Source: Marinilactibacillus sp036039175 (GTDB lineage Bacteria > Bacillota > Bacilli > Lactobacillales > Carnobacteriaceae_A). Taken from it: a stretch of 64,000 nucleotides of DNA. Of the stretch, positions 26,048 through 34,591 are shown piece by piece; position 1 is the stretch's first letter; every line of letters begins with the position of its first letter. Made by a program: the position numbers and the translations under genes. The notes beneath the pieces were generated by a model, which ran no database searches, was not told the origin of the DNA, and saw only the letters and a program-made list of their open reading frames with translations. The stretch is taken from the NCBI RefSeq assembly GCF_036039175.1, contig NZ_JAYXKP010000002.1, positions 186,001 through 250,000 on the forward strand, in the 5' to 3' direction.

Positions 26048-26076
26048 ATCATATCTGATTATTTAGTCTATTTCAA
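26048..26076 (-). promoter_or_regulatory. Sigma-A promoter of mgtE
   Basis: TTGAAA, 17 bp, TATGAT on the minus strand. The predicted start near 26041 gives a leader of about 190 nt. Confidence 0.65.
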
Positions 26077-26159
26077 GGCGGTATATGTAAGTTAACGATA
26101 CAGTATCCCTTTTTATTTTTCAATAGAGACAACCTATTTTGTGCCTTGGTCCCTATCTT

Positions 26160-26188
26160 TTGAGGAATATTTAGATGTTTTGTATACT
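26160..26188 (+). promoter_or_regulatory. Sigma-A promoter of the lipoprotein gene
   Basis: TTGAGG, 17 bp, TATACT, 31 bp before the start codon. Confidence 0.65.
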
Positions 26189-26219
26189 TAAACTATCATT
26201 TTAACAGAGGAGTATTTAT

Positions 26220-26642
26220 ATGAAAAAGATGATTGGTTTACTATTCAGTATAAGCTTACTAGGCGCTTGCAATGCTGGAGATACAGATGAAGCAAATGAA
26301 GAGACAACACTTACTCAAGAAGAAGAAGCTGCAGTAGACGACGAAACTCAAGTAACTGAGGCTGCTGCGACCGAAGAAGAAATGGCACCCGTAGATGATG
26401 AAGATTTAGAAGACGCTGAGATGATTTCTGATTTAAGCGAATATGAAGAATTTGAAGATCAAGATACTTTTGACCCTTCTCAACTTGATGCTTATCTCAT
26501 TACAGATAACCCAGGAACTAGAGTTGTTCTATTTACTGATGGTGACGAGCAAATGTTTAAATCTATTTATATTAAAGAAGATAATCGTTTCAAAGTGGTT
26601 GATTTAGTTGAAAATGAATTGCTAATCAACGCCCCGTTATAA
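26220..26642 (+). CDS. Predicted lipoprotein of unknown function
   Basis: 140 aa. Signal peptide with lipobox LLGAC, so Cys17 would be lipidated and the protein anchored to the outer face of the membrane. Residues about 20-80 are strongly acidic (Glu/Asp/Thr repeats) and probably flexible. A small C-terminal domain (about 85-140, YLITDNPGTRVVLFTDGDEQ) looks like a beta-rich fold. GAGGAG SD. Monocistronic with its own promoter and terminator. No family recognised with certainty. Confidence 0.8.
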   Translation: MKKMIGLLFSISLLGACNAGDTDEANEETTLTQEEEAAVDDETQVTEAAATEEEMAPVDDEDLEDAEMISDLSEYEEFEDQDTFDPSQLDAYLITDNPGTRVVLFTDGDEQMFKSIYIKEDNRFKVVDLVENELLINAPL

Positions 26643-26706
26643 CATTGCGTCCATCACTTATTTGAATCTGCATATTTCAGACAGTATGCTTTAAAACTAG
26701 ATAATC

Positions 26707-26757
26707 AAAAAAGCAGGAGTTGACTTGTACATGTGTACACTTCAACTCCTGCTTTTT
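26707..26757. terminator. Terminator after the lipoprotein gene
   Basis: AAAGCAGGAGTTGA pairs with TCAACTCCTGCTTT, with an inner GTACATGTGTAC stem, and has A/T runs on both sides. It can also serve the converging HD gene. Confidence 0.85.
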
Positions 26758-26808
26758 AATTTGTTAAGTAGCGGGTGAAATCTTACTAAAGAATCACTTT
26801 TGTTTTAA

Positions 26809-27333
26809 TTAAGCGTGTACTAGGCGTATTCGAGAAATTAAATTCGCCATTTTCACTTTTGTCTTTTCTCTTAATGGTTGAGAGACTTCACTGATTGCAC
26901 AGTATTTATCTACGCAAGTTACAATCATACTCTCTTTGTATCTTGGCAATCCAACTTTTGAGCACAAAAACATGTGCTTTAAGATGATGTCTTTTTCAAG
27001 TTCACTTAACGGCGTAATCTTCGCTGCATTTTCCACAGCAATTTTAGGATGTACACAGTTGTGTGAGCCCAGTTCCATAGCTGCGATTTCTTCTCGTCCT
27101 TCATGGAAGAAATCGTGTAAGAGACCTGCTCTAGCAACTGCCCTTACATTCAAATTCATTTTTTTAGCTATACGGTAGCTGACGTATGAAACAAAAAGCG
27201 AGTGTGTCAAGCGAGTCGTATAATGGTGATGCGTAATAGTTTCTAATTTAAGCAAATCTTCATTTTCAAGTAAATCATTAATTAAAGCTACATATTCTAG
27301 ATCCTGTTCCCAGATTGACTGAACAAATTCCAT
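26809..27333 (-). CDS. HD-domain phosphohydrolase
   Basis: 174 aa. The HD metal-binding motifs are visible: H in TRLTHSLFVSYVSY, HD in AGLLHDFFHEG, and further His (GSHNCVHP, ILKHMFLC) with a late Asp (CVDKYCAISE). Such small HDIG-type proteins hydrolyse nucleotides or phosphate esters; the substrate is unknown. It stands alone with SD AAAGGAG. A cre-like site lies 130 bp upstream. Confidence 0.82.
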   Translation of the reverse strand: MEFVQSIWEQDLEYVALINDLLENEDLLKLETITHHHYTTRLTHSLFVSYVSYRIAKKMNLNVRAVARAGLLHDFFHEGREEIAAMELGSHNCVHPKIAVENAAKITPLSELEKDIILKHMFLCSKVGLPRYKESMIVTCVDKYCAISEVSQPLREKTKVKMANLISRIRLVHA

Positions 27334-27462
27334 GAAACGTCTCCTTTATGCTACGGTTGATATCTATAGTCATTTTATTTAATAGAATGTTTTTTTATCG
27401 TTAATGGCTTATGTTCCATATCTTACTCCTAACGAAATCATATTTAAAGTATTCCGTTAGAT

Positions 27463-27477
27463 AAAAAGCGTTTACAT
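27463..27477 (-). promoter_or_regulatory. Possible cre site upstream of the HD gene
   Basis: Minus strand ATGTAAACGCTTTTT matches the cre consensus WTGNAANCGNWNNCW except for the final C. A TTGACA lies just upstream within a small inverted repeat (about 27488-27508). Confidence 0.3.
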
Positions 27478-27545
27478 TTTAAATAGACGGAAATTGTCAA
27501 ATTTCCGTTATAATTACTTATTTTGTCCTGATCTAGGTAACTCTT

Positions 27546-28304
27546 TTATTGATATATAGAAAACATCAAGATGCTCGCAGCAATCGCAACGTTCAAAGAT
27601 TCTGCTTGCCCTTTAATTGGAATATATAAATTTTTATCTGTCACCTCTAGTAACTCAGAACGTACACCGGCACCTTCGTTCCCAACGATCAGACCAAAAG
27701 GCTGTGTTTGTTTTTCACTAGCGTAGTCTACCGCTCGTTCATCTAATGCCGTTCCATAAACTGCATAACCTTTAGTTTGAAAAGATTCTACCCATTGTTC
27801 TAGTTCTCCACTGGTTACGGTTAAATGAAAGTGGCTCCCTTGGGCAGATCTTAAAGTTTTAGGATTATACAAATCTGCTGATCCTTCACCTAACACTACA
27901 CCTCCAAATCCGGCTGCATCTGCAGAACGAATAAGCGTACCCACATTTCCTGGATCTTGAACGGCGTCTAAAAAAAGGTAAGGCTTCTCAATGGTTTCAA
28001 CTTTTTCTTCTTCTATGTTAAGTACTGCAAAAATCCCTTGTGTGGTTCCTGTATCCGCAAGTTCTGCAGCCACTTCAAAAGATACCTCAAAAGCTTCTAC
28101 CGATTCTATATGCGTTACCCATTCGCTATTGATGACATCTTCTCTGATTATCAAACATTGAATCAACACATTAGCACGAATAGCTTCTTCTATTAAATGA
28201 AACCCTTCTATCAGATATTGTCCTGCTTTATTTCGACCTTTTCTGGTCAGGAGCTTTTTCCAGTTTTTAACTTTTTGGTTTTTTGTGGATTCAATTTTTT
28301 CCAT
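27546..28304 (-). CDS. TrmH/SpoU-family RNA 2'-O-methyltransferase (YsgA-like)
   Basis: 252 aa. An N-terminal substrate-binding domain (about 1-85, GRNKAGQYLIEGFHLIEEA) precedes the SPOUT knot with all three motifs: DAVQDPGNVGTLIRSADAAG, LIVGNEGAGVRSE and IPIKGQAESLNVAIAASI. Methylates a ribose in rRNA or tRNA using AdoMet; the site is not predictable. In Bacillus the orthologue ysgA lies just upstream of pheS, but here mgtE and others separate them. Confidence 0.9.
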   Translation of the reverse strand: MEKIESTKNQKVKNWKKLLTRKGRNKAGQYLIEGFHLIEEAIRANVLIQCLIIREDVINSEWVTHIESVEAFEVSFEVAAELADTGTTQGIFAVLNIEEEKVETIEKPYLFLDAVQDPGNVGTLIRSADAAGFGGVVLGEGSADLYNPKTLRSAQGSHFHLTVTSGELEQWVESFQTKGYAVYGTALDERAVDYASEKQTQPFGLIVGNEGAGVRSELLEVTDKNLYIPIKGQAESLNVAIAASILMFSIYQ

Positions 28305-28384
28305 CGTAACGCCCTCTCTCTTTTACAAAGAATAGTTTAACATAATTCAATTCATACTGAGCAGTAAATTATTCTTTAAATCGA

Positions 28385-28428
28385 CAAAAAAAGAGAGCAT
28401 ACATCTACGTTTGTAGTGCAGCTCTCCG
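28385..28428 (-). terminator. Terminator of the M23 peptidase gene
   Basis: Minus-strand GAGAGC and GCTCTC with internal pairing (CTACAAACGTAG), then TTTTTTT. Confidence 0.8.
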
Positions 28429-28443
28429 ATTCTAATTGTTTAA

Positions 28444-29949
28444 TTATCCTCCGATATAAGAAAGAGGATCAACAAGATTTCCATTTACTGTAATTTCAAA
28501 GTGCAAGTGAACGCCTGTTGAACCACCAGTTGATCCCATGACACCAATCTGTTGTCCTTGAGATACGGTTTGTCCAGGTGCAACTTTAAGACCTGATAAC
28601 ATATGCGCGTAAAGTGAAGTCGTTCCATCACCATGATCGATTTTGACGTAGTATCCATAGCTACCACCAAATGAAGCTGTAACAACCTTACCAGGTTTTG
28701 CAGCGACAATAGGTCCACCACCGGCAATATCGACTCCTCTGTGAAGTTTTCGTTCTCCACTGATCGGATGCGTACGGTAACCAAACGGCGAAGAGATTCG
28801 TCCGCTAGCCGGTCTTGTCCAGCCTCCACCAGTGCTCGGTTTTGATGGTGCAGGAGTACTTGGTGTTGATGGTGCTGGTGCTTTCGGTTTTGATGGTGCA
28901 GGAGCACTTGGTGTTGATGGCGCTGGCGTTGATTTAGGTTGTGACGGTTTCGAAGTAGAAGTCGCTACCTCTGATTTTTGTTTTTCGGCTGCAGCTCTAG
29001 CTGCGGCTCTTTCGCTTGTTGCTTTTTCTTCTGCTGCTTGCTCACTAGCTACTTTTTCTTCTGCAACTCTTTTTTCTTCAGCCAATCTATAAGCTTCTTC
29101 TTCTTCTTTTTGGCGCTTTTCTTCAGCGAGACGCGCTTCTTCTTGAATTCTTCTTTGCTCTTCCATAATACGTTCTTGTTCTTCTTGCATTTCTGCACTT
29201 AATGTACTTGTTCGTTGCGCTACAAGTGTTTGTTCCGAAACAAATGAGGCTTTTTCTTCTTCAGACATGTTGAAACGTTCTGCAACTTGAATGATTTTAT
29301 CGTCCAATTCCACTCTTTGTGCAACTAAGTTGTTTCGATCTACTTCTAGTTGAGCTTTTACTGTTTGCACTTCTTCTTTTTCTTTTTCGATTGATTGCTC
29401 TGCAGCTTCTAAAGCTTCTTGATCATCCATTTGAGCTTGCATAATGGTTTGATTGGCAGATACGATTTGAGAAACCATACCGATACGTCCAATTAAATCA
29501 GAAAAGTCTTCAGCAGATACGACCATATTGATAATATCAGAAGCATTTCCTTCTGTCTGGACGGATCTTGCTTGATTCTCTAATTGTTCATTTCTTTGTT
29601 CAATTTGTTTTTCCAATCTATCGATATCTGCTTGTAATTCTTCAATTTCTTTTTCAATACGTTCAATGTCTTTTTCTTGTTCTTCAATCTTCATAACCAA
29701 TTCATCAATATTTTTTTGAAGACCACTCACTTCTTCTTCTAGCCGAGTACGCTCTTCTTGTAGACTTTCCATCTGTTGCTCTTTTGACTGAATCTGTTCG
29801 TCTAAAGACTGATTTTTCTCATTCAGTTCACGCTGCTCTCTTTCTAACTCTTCCATGCGATCAGATTGAGCGGATGCTTGAATGGGTGCAAATACTGGAA
29901 AACTAAGACATGATGCTGCTACTACGGCAAAAACTTTCTTTTTAATCAA
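28444..29949 (-). CDS. Secreted M23 metallopeptidase with coiled coil (murein endopeptidase, EnvC/PcsB-like architecture)
   Basis: 501 aa. Signal peptide (about 1-27, ending ASA-Q), a long Glu/Gln/Arg coiled coil (about 28-300), a Pro/Ala/Ser/Lys linker with repeated APSKP and TPSAP units (about 325-375), and an M23 domain (about 378-501) with zinc ligands in HRGVDIAGG, and HLHFEI. It should cut peptidoglycan cross-bridges. The coiled coil (YDLSE-type region SAEDFSDLIGRIGMVSQIV) resembles the one in the NlpC/P60 gene at the left end. Monocistronic with its own terminator. SD region is weak: GGAG 10 nt before ATG. Confidence 0.92.
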   Translation of the reverse strand: MIKKKVFAVVAASCLSFPVFAPIQASAQSDRMEELEREQRELNEKNQSLDEQIQSKEQQMESLQEERTRLEEEVSGLQKNIDELVMKIEEQEKDIERIEKEIEELQADIDRLEKQIEQRNEQLENQARSVQTEGNASDIINMVVSAEDFSDLIGRIGMVSQIVSANQTIMQAQMDDQEALEAAEQSIEKEKEEVQTVKAQLEVDRNNLVAQRVELDDKIIQVAERFNMSEEEKASFVSEQTLVAQRTSTLSAEMQEEQERIMEEQRRIQEEARLAEEKRQKEEEEAYRLAEEKRVAEEKVASEQAAEEKATSERAAARAAAEKQKSEVATSTSKPSQPKSTPAPSTPSAPAPSKPKAPAPSTPSTPAPSKPSTGGGWTRPASGRISSPFGYRTHPISGERKLHRGVDIAGGGPIVAAKPGKVVTASFGGSYGYYVKIDHGDGTTSLYAHMLSGLKVAPGQTVSQGQQIGVMGSTGGSTGVHLHFEITVNGNLVDPLSYIGG

Positions 29950-30248
29950 TTTAACGACTCCTACATTCTTTTTTATAGTTTCTTAACTTGTGACTTGGTC
30001 ACATGTTTCTCTCTGGTTGACTAAGTTAATCCTATCATGTTTTTTGAATCTTTAAGATTTTATTCTTATGACAAATTAACCCGTACTTTGTTACAAGATT
30101 GTATTGTTTGACGGAAATTCGAACAAAAAATTTTAGAGAAACACCCCTACAACAGTATTTCAAATATATAACAACCTTCTTTTAATGTTCATTCGTTTCT
30201 TTTACAGTGAACAATTTTTGACAATTTTTGACTCATAAAATTATGTAT
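29950..30248. other. Upstream region of the M23 gene
   Basis: AT-rich, holding the minus-strand promoter region. A WalR-like direct repeat (TGTTAC, 5 bp, TGTATT, one mismatch) is found at 30089-30105 but on the plus strand. Nothing else is recognised. Confidence 0.4.
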
Positions 30249-30287
30249 AAAAAAAGATGCAGAGCTTCATTAGCTCTACATCTTTTA
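30249..30287 (-). terminator. Terminator of the sugar ABC operon
   Basis: AGATGCAGAGCT pairs with AGCTCTACATCT around TCATT; the minus-strand copy ends in TTTTTTT. Confidence 0.85.
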
Positions 30288-30299
30288 AATATATTTATA

Positions 30300-31124
30300 T
30301 TAAGATTTTGTCGCGCCTTCTGTAACCCCTTCAACGATATATTTCTGAAGGAAGATATATAAGATAATGATTGGAATAATTGCTAACACTAGACCTGCTA
30401 GTGCTAACTCCCACTGAACAGTATATTCGCCAAAGAAATAATACATTCTAAGTGGTATTGTCCGCATACCTTCTTTATTAATAACAAGAGAAGGTAGTAA
30501 GAAGTCATTCCATAATCTAATGGCATTTAGGATGATGACTGTTACAGTCGTAGGCTTCAATATAGGAAAGATCACTTGCCAGAATATCTGCAAAGGATTT
30601 CCTCCATCGAGGTAAGCTGCTTCATCTAGTGAAACTGAGATTGATCTCATAGCTCCATAGTATAAGAAGATTGACATGCTCGTTGCGAATCCCCAGTTCA
30701 TAATAACAAGTCCAAATCGGTTTAGAAGATCCACTTGTCCAAACATACTAACCAATGGAATCATAACAGATTGGAAAGGAATCAGCATGGTTAAAGCGCA
30801 CATAAAGTAGATGACATTACTCATTTTATTCTTCTTTCTCGCTAGTGCATAAGCAGCCATAGAAGAGAAGATTATAATGATAATAATACTGACTGTGGTA
30901 ATCAATAATGAGTTAAAAAAACTACTTGCAAATTCTAGACTTTCATAGGCTCTTGGGTAATTATCCGTTACAACATCTTCTGGTACCCAAAGTGTGTTTG
31001 TGAAAATTTCAGATCTATTTTTAAATGATCCAAAAAATATAATAACAAACGGGTATATCCAAGTTAGAGATAAGATCGTACCCATTAGTAATACTAAAGA
31101 TTTATGTCTTTTCACGCTACTCAT
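30300..31124 (-). CDS. Carbohydrate ABC transporter permease (MalG/UgpE type)
   Basis: 274 aa, six predicted transmembrane segments, with the ATPase-contact EAA loop DEAAYLDGGNPLQIFWQVIFP in the second half. Partner of the permease encoded directly upstream (the two genes share one base at stop/start) and of the lipoprotein. Substrate cannot be told from sequence; this CUT1 group imports oligosaccharides or glycerol-phosphate-like compounds. No ATPase gene is present in the operon. Confidence 0.9.
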   Translation of the reverse strand: MSSVKRHKSLVLLMGTILSLTWIYPFVIIFFGSFKNRSEIFTNTLWVPEDVVTDNYPRAYESLEFASSFFNSLLITTVSIIIIIIFSSMAAYALARKKNKMSNVIYFMCALTMLIPFQSVMIPLVSMFGQVDLLNRFGLVIMNWGFATSMSIFLYYGAMRSISVSLDEAAYLDGGNPLQIFWQVIFPILKPTTVTVIILNAIRLWNDFLLPSLVINKEGMRTIPLRMYYFFGEYTVQWELALAGLVLAIIPIIILYIFLQKYIVEGVTEGATKS

Positions 31125-31999
31125 TATAAATCAACCTCTTTTCTCCGTGTAATAAGAATTTGCGTTAAAGAGATTGCCGCTATAAGAAGTAGAAATATAA
31201 TCGCTTTAGATTGTGCATATCCTTGCTCGTACTGATAAAACGCTGTGTTGTAAATATTCATTGCGACCATTTCAGTTGAACCATAGGGTGCACCATTTGT
31301 CAGTGCTAAGTTGACATCATATATTTTGAATGCATTCGCTAACGTTAAGAATAGACTGATGGTGAATGCCGGTGCCAACATTGGAAACTTGATATGCCAA
31401 AAAGCTTTCCAGTCACTTGCACCATCCATAAACCCAGCTTCAATCAGTTCTTTTGGAATATTCGCCAAAAACGAAATATAAATAATCATGATGTATCCAC
31501 TCATTTGCCATAAGAAGACAATAATCATACCCCAAAATCCTGTAGAGGAATCTGACAACCAGGCACTAAAGAATGAAATCCCAGTTGCTGTAGCGATTCC
31601 CTCAAACGCTCTAACAAAAATAAATTGCCAGATAAATCCTAAGATAATCCCGCCAATTAAATTCGGCATAAAGAAAATCGTTCTAAAAAGGGTACTGACT
31701 TTCCCTAATTTCTGAGTTACCAGTAGCGCTAATCCTAAGCCAATGGCATTGACAAGGATAACCGCTACAAACGAAAATCTTAATGTAAACCATAAACTGT
31801 TCAAGAACTGAGTATCTTTCATCAATCTCAGATAATTTTGAAGACCGATAAAAGAAGAAGTGTATCCATCTGAATCTGTTAAAGATGTACCGATTCCAAG
31901 AATCAATGGAATCAGTATGATTACTGATACTGCTAAAACTGATGGCAATACAAATGCCCAGTAATAAGCTGTGTTGTGTTTACCTTGCATCAAACTCAC
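31124..31999 (-). CDS. Carbohydrate ABC transporter permease (MalF/UgpA type)
   Basis: 291 aa with six predicted transmembrane segments and the EAA motif EAGFMDGASDWKAFWHIKFP. The N-terminus (YYWAFVLPSVLAVSVIILIP) is typical of CUT1 permeases. It overlaps the 3' end of the binding-protein gene by 4 bp, and its stop overlaps the next permease gene, so the three are translationally coupled. Confidence 0.9.
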   Translation of the reverse strand: MSLMQGKHNTAYYWAFVLPSVLAVSVIILIPLILGIGTSLTDSDGYTSSFIGLQNYLRLMKDTQFLNSLWFTLRFSFVAVILVNAIGLGLALLVTQKLGKVSTLFRTIFFMPNLIGGIILGFIWQFIFVRAFEGIATATGISFFSAWLSDSSTGFWGMIIVFLWQMSGYIMIIYISFLANIPKELIEAGFMDGASDWKAFWHIKFPMLAPAFTISLFLTLANAFKIYDVNLALTNGAPYGSTEMVAMNIYNTAFYQYEQGYAQSKAIIFLLLIAAISLTQILITRRKEVDL

Positions 32000-33306
32000 C
32001 GCATTTCTTTAAAAGCTTCCGCTGTATTATTTTCAAAATCTTCCCATGACTGATCGCCAGTTAGATATTTCTGATATTCTGGATAAAGGACTTGTTGGAA
32101 CCATCCATCAGGATATTGCTTATGCGTCATCGCGCCAGTTTCTCCATCAAGCAAAGCTTGGTACAATTCACTTGAAACAGGATCGGAAATGTCGCTTGGT
32201 TCGTAGCCTTCTTGTGCAGGTACAAAAGCCAAGTCTCCAACAATCATTTCTCTTCCTTCATCAGACAGATACATCCAGTCCAAGAAATTTTTCGATTCTT
32301 CAACTATTGCCTCATCCAGATTTTTGTTTACACCAATATAAAATGGTGCTCCTGCAATAATTTTACCTTCTGTATCGTTTTCACCGTAAACCGGTAGTAA
32401 GCCTAATTTTTCTTGAGCGAATTCTGGATCGATATCATTCAATGTTGGAACAATCCAAATTCCCTGGTGAACCATCGCAACTCGATCATTTACAAATAAT
32501 TCTTCGACAGAACGACTATAATCAACTGTTAATATTGGTTGAACATTATGTTCGTTAAAGAGATCTGTATATTTTTTCATCTGATCTCCATACTCCCAGT
32601 TTAGTTCAGTAGCCTCATATGATTCTATGATACTGTCATTAAATTCAGGACTTGTAAAGTTTGCAGAAAATTGGTTCGCAATATAATTTTCTCCACCACT
32701 AAAACCAAAAACTGCATCAATTCCTAATGCCTCTTTCTGGCTATCAAGTGTTTCTACTGCTGCTGCAAAGTCATCATAATTTTGAATAGATTCAGGATCT
32801 ACGCCTGCTTCTTCAAAAATCTCACGATTATACATCCAGCCAAAGCCTTCTATATTGAGAGGAACACCAAGTGGTACGCCATCAATTGTTCCGCCTTCTA
32901 GCATTCCATCGATAATCGTATCCGAAACTTCCAGATCCGTTACATCTAGTAGTGAATCACTATACCGTTCAACTTCAGGTAATCCACCTAGCATCATCAT
33001 TGCTGGCTCATCTCCAGAAGAAAAGCGTGCTTGAAGTCCTGCAGACCCTTCTCCACTTCCTACTGTTGTAATCGTAATCTGCGTTTGACCATCACTTTGT
33101 TCTTCATACATCTGCGCGAGCTCTTCTAGTTGAGCAGTAATCTCCGGTTTTTGATTAAAGAAATCGAGTTTTACAACTCCACCTTCAACGCTACTTTCAG
33201 CCCCCTCGTCACTTGTACCGGATTCTGTTCCACCAGTTCCGCAACCGGCCAATAATAGTGGTACTGAAAGTAGTGAGAACAATGATTTGTTTAGCTTCAT
33301 TTCCAT
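31996..33306 (-). CDS. Extracellular sugar-binding lipoprotein of ABC importer
   Basis: Start at 33306 (MEMKLNKSLF) behind AGGGAGTG. 436 aa: signal peptide with lipobox LAGC (Cys22), then a cluster-B solute-binding protein fold (SBP_bac_1), including FGWMYNREIFEEAGVDP and the late GAPFYIGVNKNLDEAIVEESKNF-type region (split here for length). Anchored to the outside of the membrane, it delivers sugar to the two permeases. The operon has no neighbouring regulator or glycosidase to suggest the substrate. Confidence 0.9.
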   Translation of the reverse strand: MEMKLNKSLFSLLSVPLLLAGCGTGGTESGTSDEGAESSVEGGVVKLDFFNQKPEITAQLEELAQMYEEQSDGQTQITITTVGSGEGSAGLQARFSSGDEPAMMMLGGLPEVERYSDSLLDVTDLEVSDTIIDGMLEGGTIDGVPLGVPLNIEGFGWMYNREIFEEAGVDPESIQNYDDFAAAVETLDSQKEALGIDAVFGFSGGENYIANQFSANFTSPEFNDSIIESYEATELNWEYGDQMKKYTDLFNEHNVQPILTVDYSRSVEELFVNDRVAMVHQGIWIVPTLNDIDPEFAQEKLGLLPVYGENDTEGKIIAGAPFYIGVNKNLDEAIVEESKNFLDWMYLSDEGREMIVGDLAFVPAQEGYEPSDISDPVSSELYQALLDGETGAMTHKQYPDGWFQQVLYPEYQKYLTGDQSWEDFENNTAEAFKEMR

Positions 33307-33345
33307 GATATTCACTCCCTTATAGAATTGTAAAAATATTATCAT

Positions 33346-33693
33346 GAATGTCTATTAGTGTATATTTATTCTGATAATCTTTTTTTCTTTTTTAATATTA
33401 ACATAATACTTATAAAAACTAGTAGCAGATAGACTCAGAGAAATGAATATATTTAGCAAAACACTATCAAATCAACCTTTACCGATGAAGATTAACAAAG
33501 CATATTTATTTTCGGTATGTCACAGCCTATCCATATAAAAGTGATTAATCCTATTTTTCTTACGGTTTATGCATCTTTATATTTATGATAAAGAATAAAT
33601 TTTCGTTTATTAGAAAACACTCATACTATATATGTTATATTTTTGATTATTTACACAAAATAAATCATGAATATACAATCTACTTCGATTCTC
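33346..33693. other. AT-rich intergenic region
   Basis: About 350 bp between divergent transcription units. It must hold the promoter of the ABC operon, but I cannot pick a convincing -35/-10 pair. No cre, repeat or RNA element is recognised. Confidence 0.4.
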
Positions 33694-33722
33694 TTTATGA
33701 TAAAGTCAAATTGAAGTATAAT
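33694..33722 (+). promoter_or_regulatory. Promoter of the GNAT gene pair
   Basis: TTTATG, 17 bp, perfect TATAAT; about 100 bp before the first GNAT start. Confidence 0.5.
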
Positions 33723-33823
33723 TGGGTAGGCATATCTAACATGTAACAGTTTCAGTTTTTAAGTGAAATTATACTTTTCAATACTAAGTAAATTCCTATG
33801 AAGATAAGAAAGGGTGACAAGGT

Positions 33824-34588
33824 TTGATTACTTTTGATCATGTTTATCGCTACAGTAATTTGATTGACGAAAACGAATTTTTTCAGCAATACTTTAACGA
33901 GTATCTTCCATATAGATACGATTCAAACTTTTTCATTCTAAAGTATCAACCGACGCTTGCTGAATTTGAGCTGATTGAAAATATGCAACTTGCTTTTCAT
34001 GAAGAAGAAGAACTAGAACATCTTAAATTTTATTGGCCACAAGATAAAGGATTCACACCTGAGATTGTTGCTTATTTTGAAGAATCTGGCTATCAGATTG
34101 AAATGCTTGAGTTGTTTCAAATTGATCCTAATGAATTCTCCATTAAAGTTCCTTCGAATATCCATGTTTCACCTGTTTCTGAACATGAATTAACGGATTT
34201 CAAGCAATTGAATTATCCTCAAGATTTAACTTATGGTTCTTTATTTGCGGATATGAAGCAAGATCTTTATACATCCGTTATAGAAGCCGATTTTATCTGT
34301 CCACTAATTGCTTATATCAACGGTACTCCCGTTGGATCTCTTATTGCGCTTATTGGGCAAACTACCATTGAGATAGATGATCTTTATGTATCTGAAGAGT
34401 TCAGAAATAAAGGTGTTGCAAGTGCATTACAAACTGCTGTTATGACCCTAGCTAAAGAAAAGAAAAAACAAGTCATACTCGTAGCGGATGCGGATGATAC
34501 CCCACGGGAAATGTATCTAAAACAAGGGTATGCGTTTACTGGGTACCAATTAGCTGCCCAAAAAATCTTAGGAGGCCAGGAGGAATAG
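33824..34588 (+). CDS. GNAT-family acetyltransferase
   Basis: 254 aa. TTG start behind AAAGGGTGA. The C-terminal half (about 155-245) is a GNAT fold with the acetyl-CoA loop in LYVSEEFRNKGVASALQ and a final QGYAFTGYQL strand; the N-terminal half (about 1-130) is a degenerate related domain. Acceptor is unknown. Probably co-transcribed with the second GNAT gene, which starts within 4 bp of its stop. Confidence 0.82.
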   Translation: MITFDHVYRYSNLIDENEFFQQYFNEYLPYRYDSNFFILKYQPTLAEFELIENMQLAFHEEEELEHLKFYWPQDKGFTPEIVAYFEESGYQIEMLELFQIDPNEFSIKVPSNIHVSPVSEHELTDFKQLNYPQDLTYGSLFADMKQDLYTSVIEADFICPLIAYINGTPVGSLIALIGQTTIEIDDLYVSEEFRNKGVASALQTAVMTLAKEKKKQVILVADADDTPREMYLKQGYAFTGYQLAAQKILGGQEE

Positions 34589-34591
34589 TTG

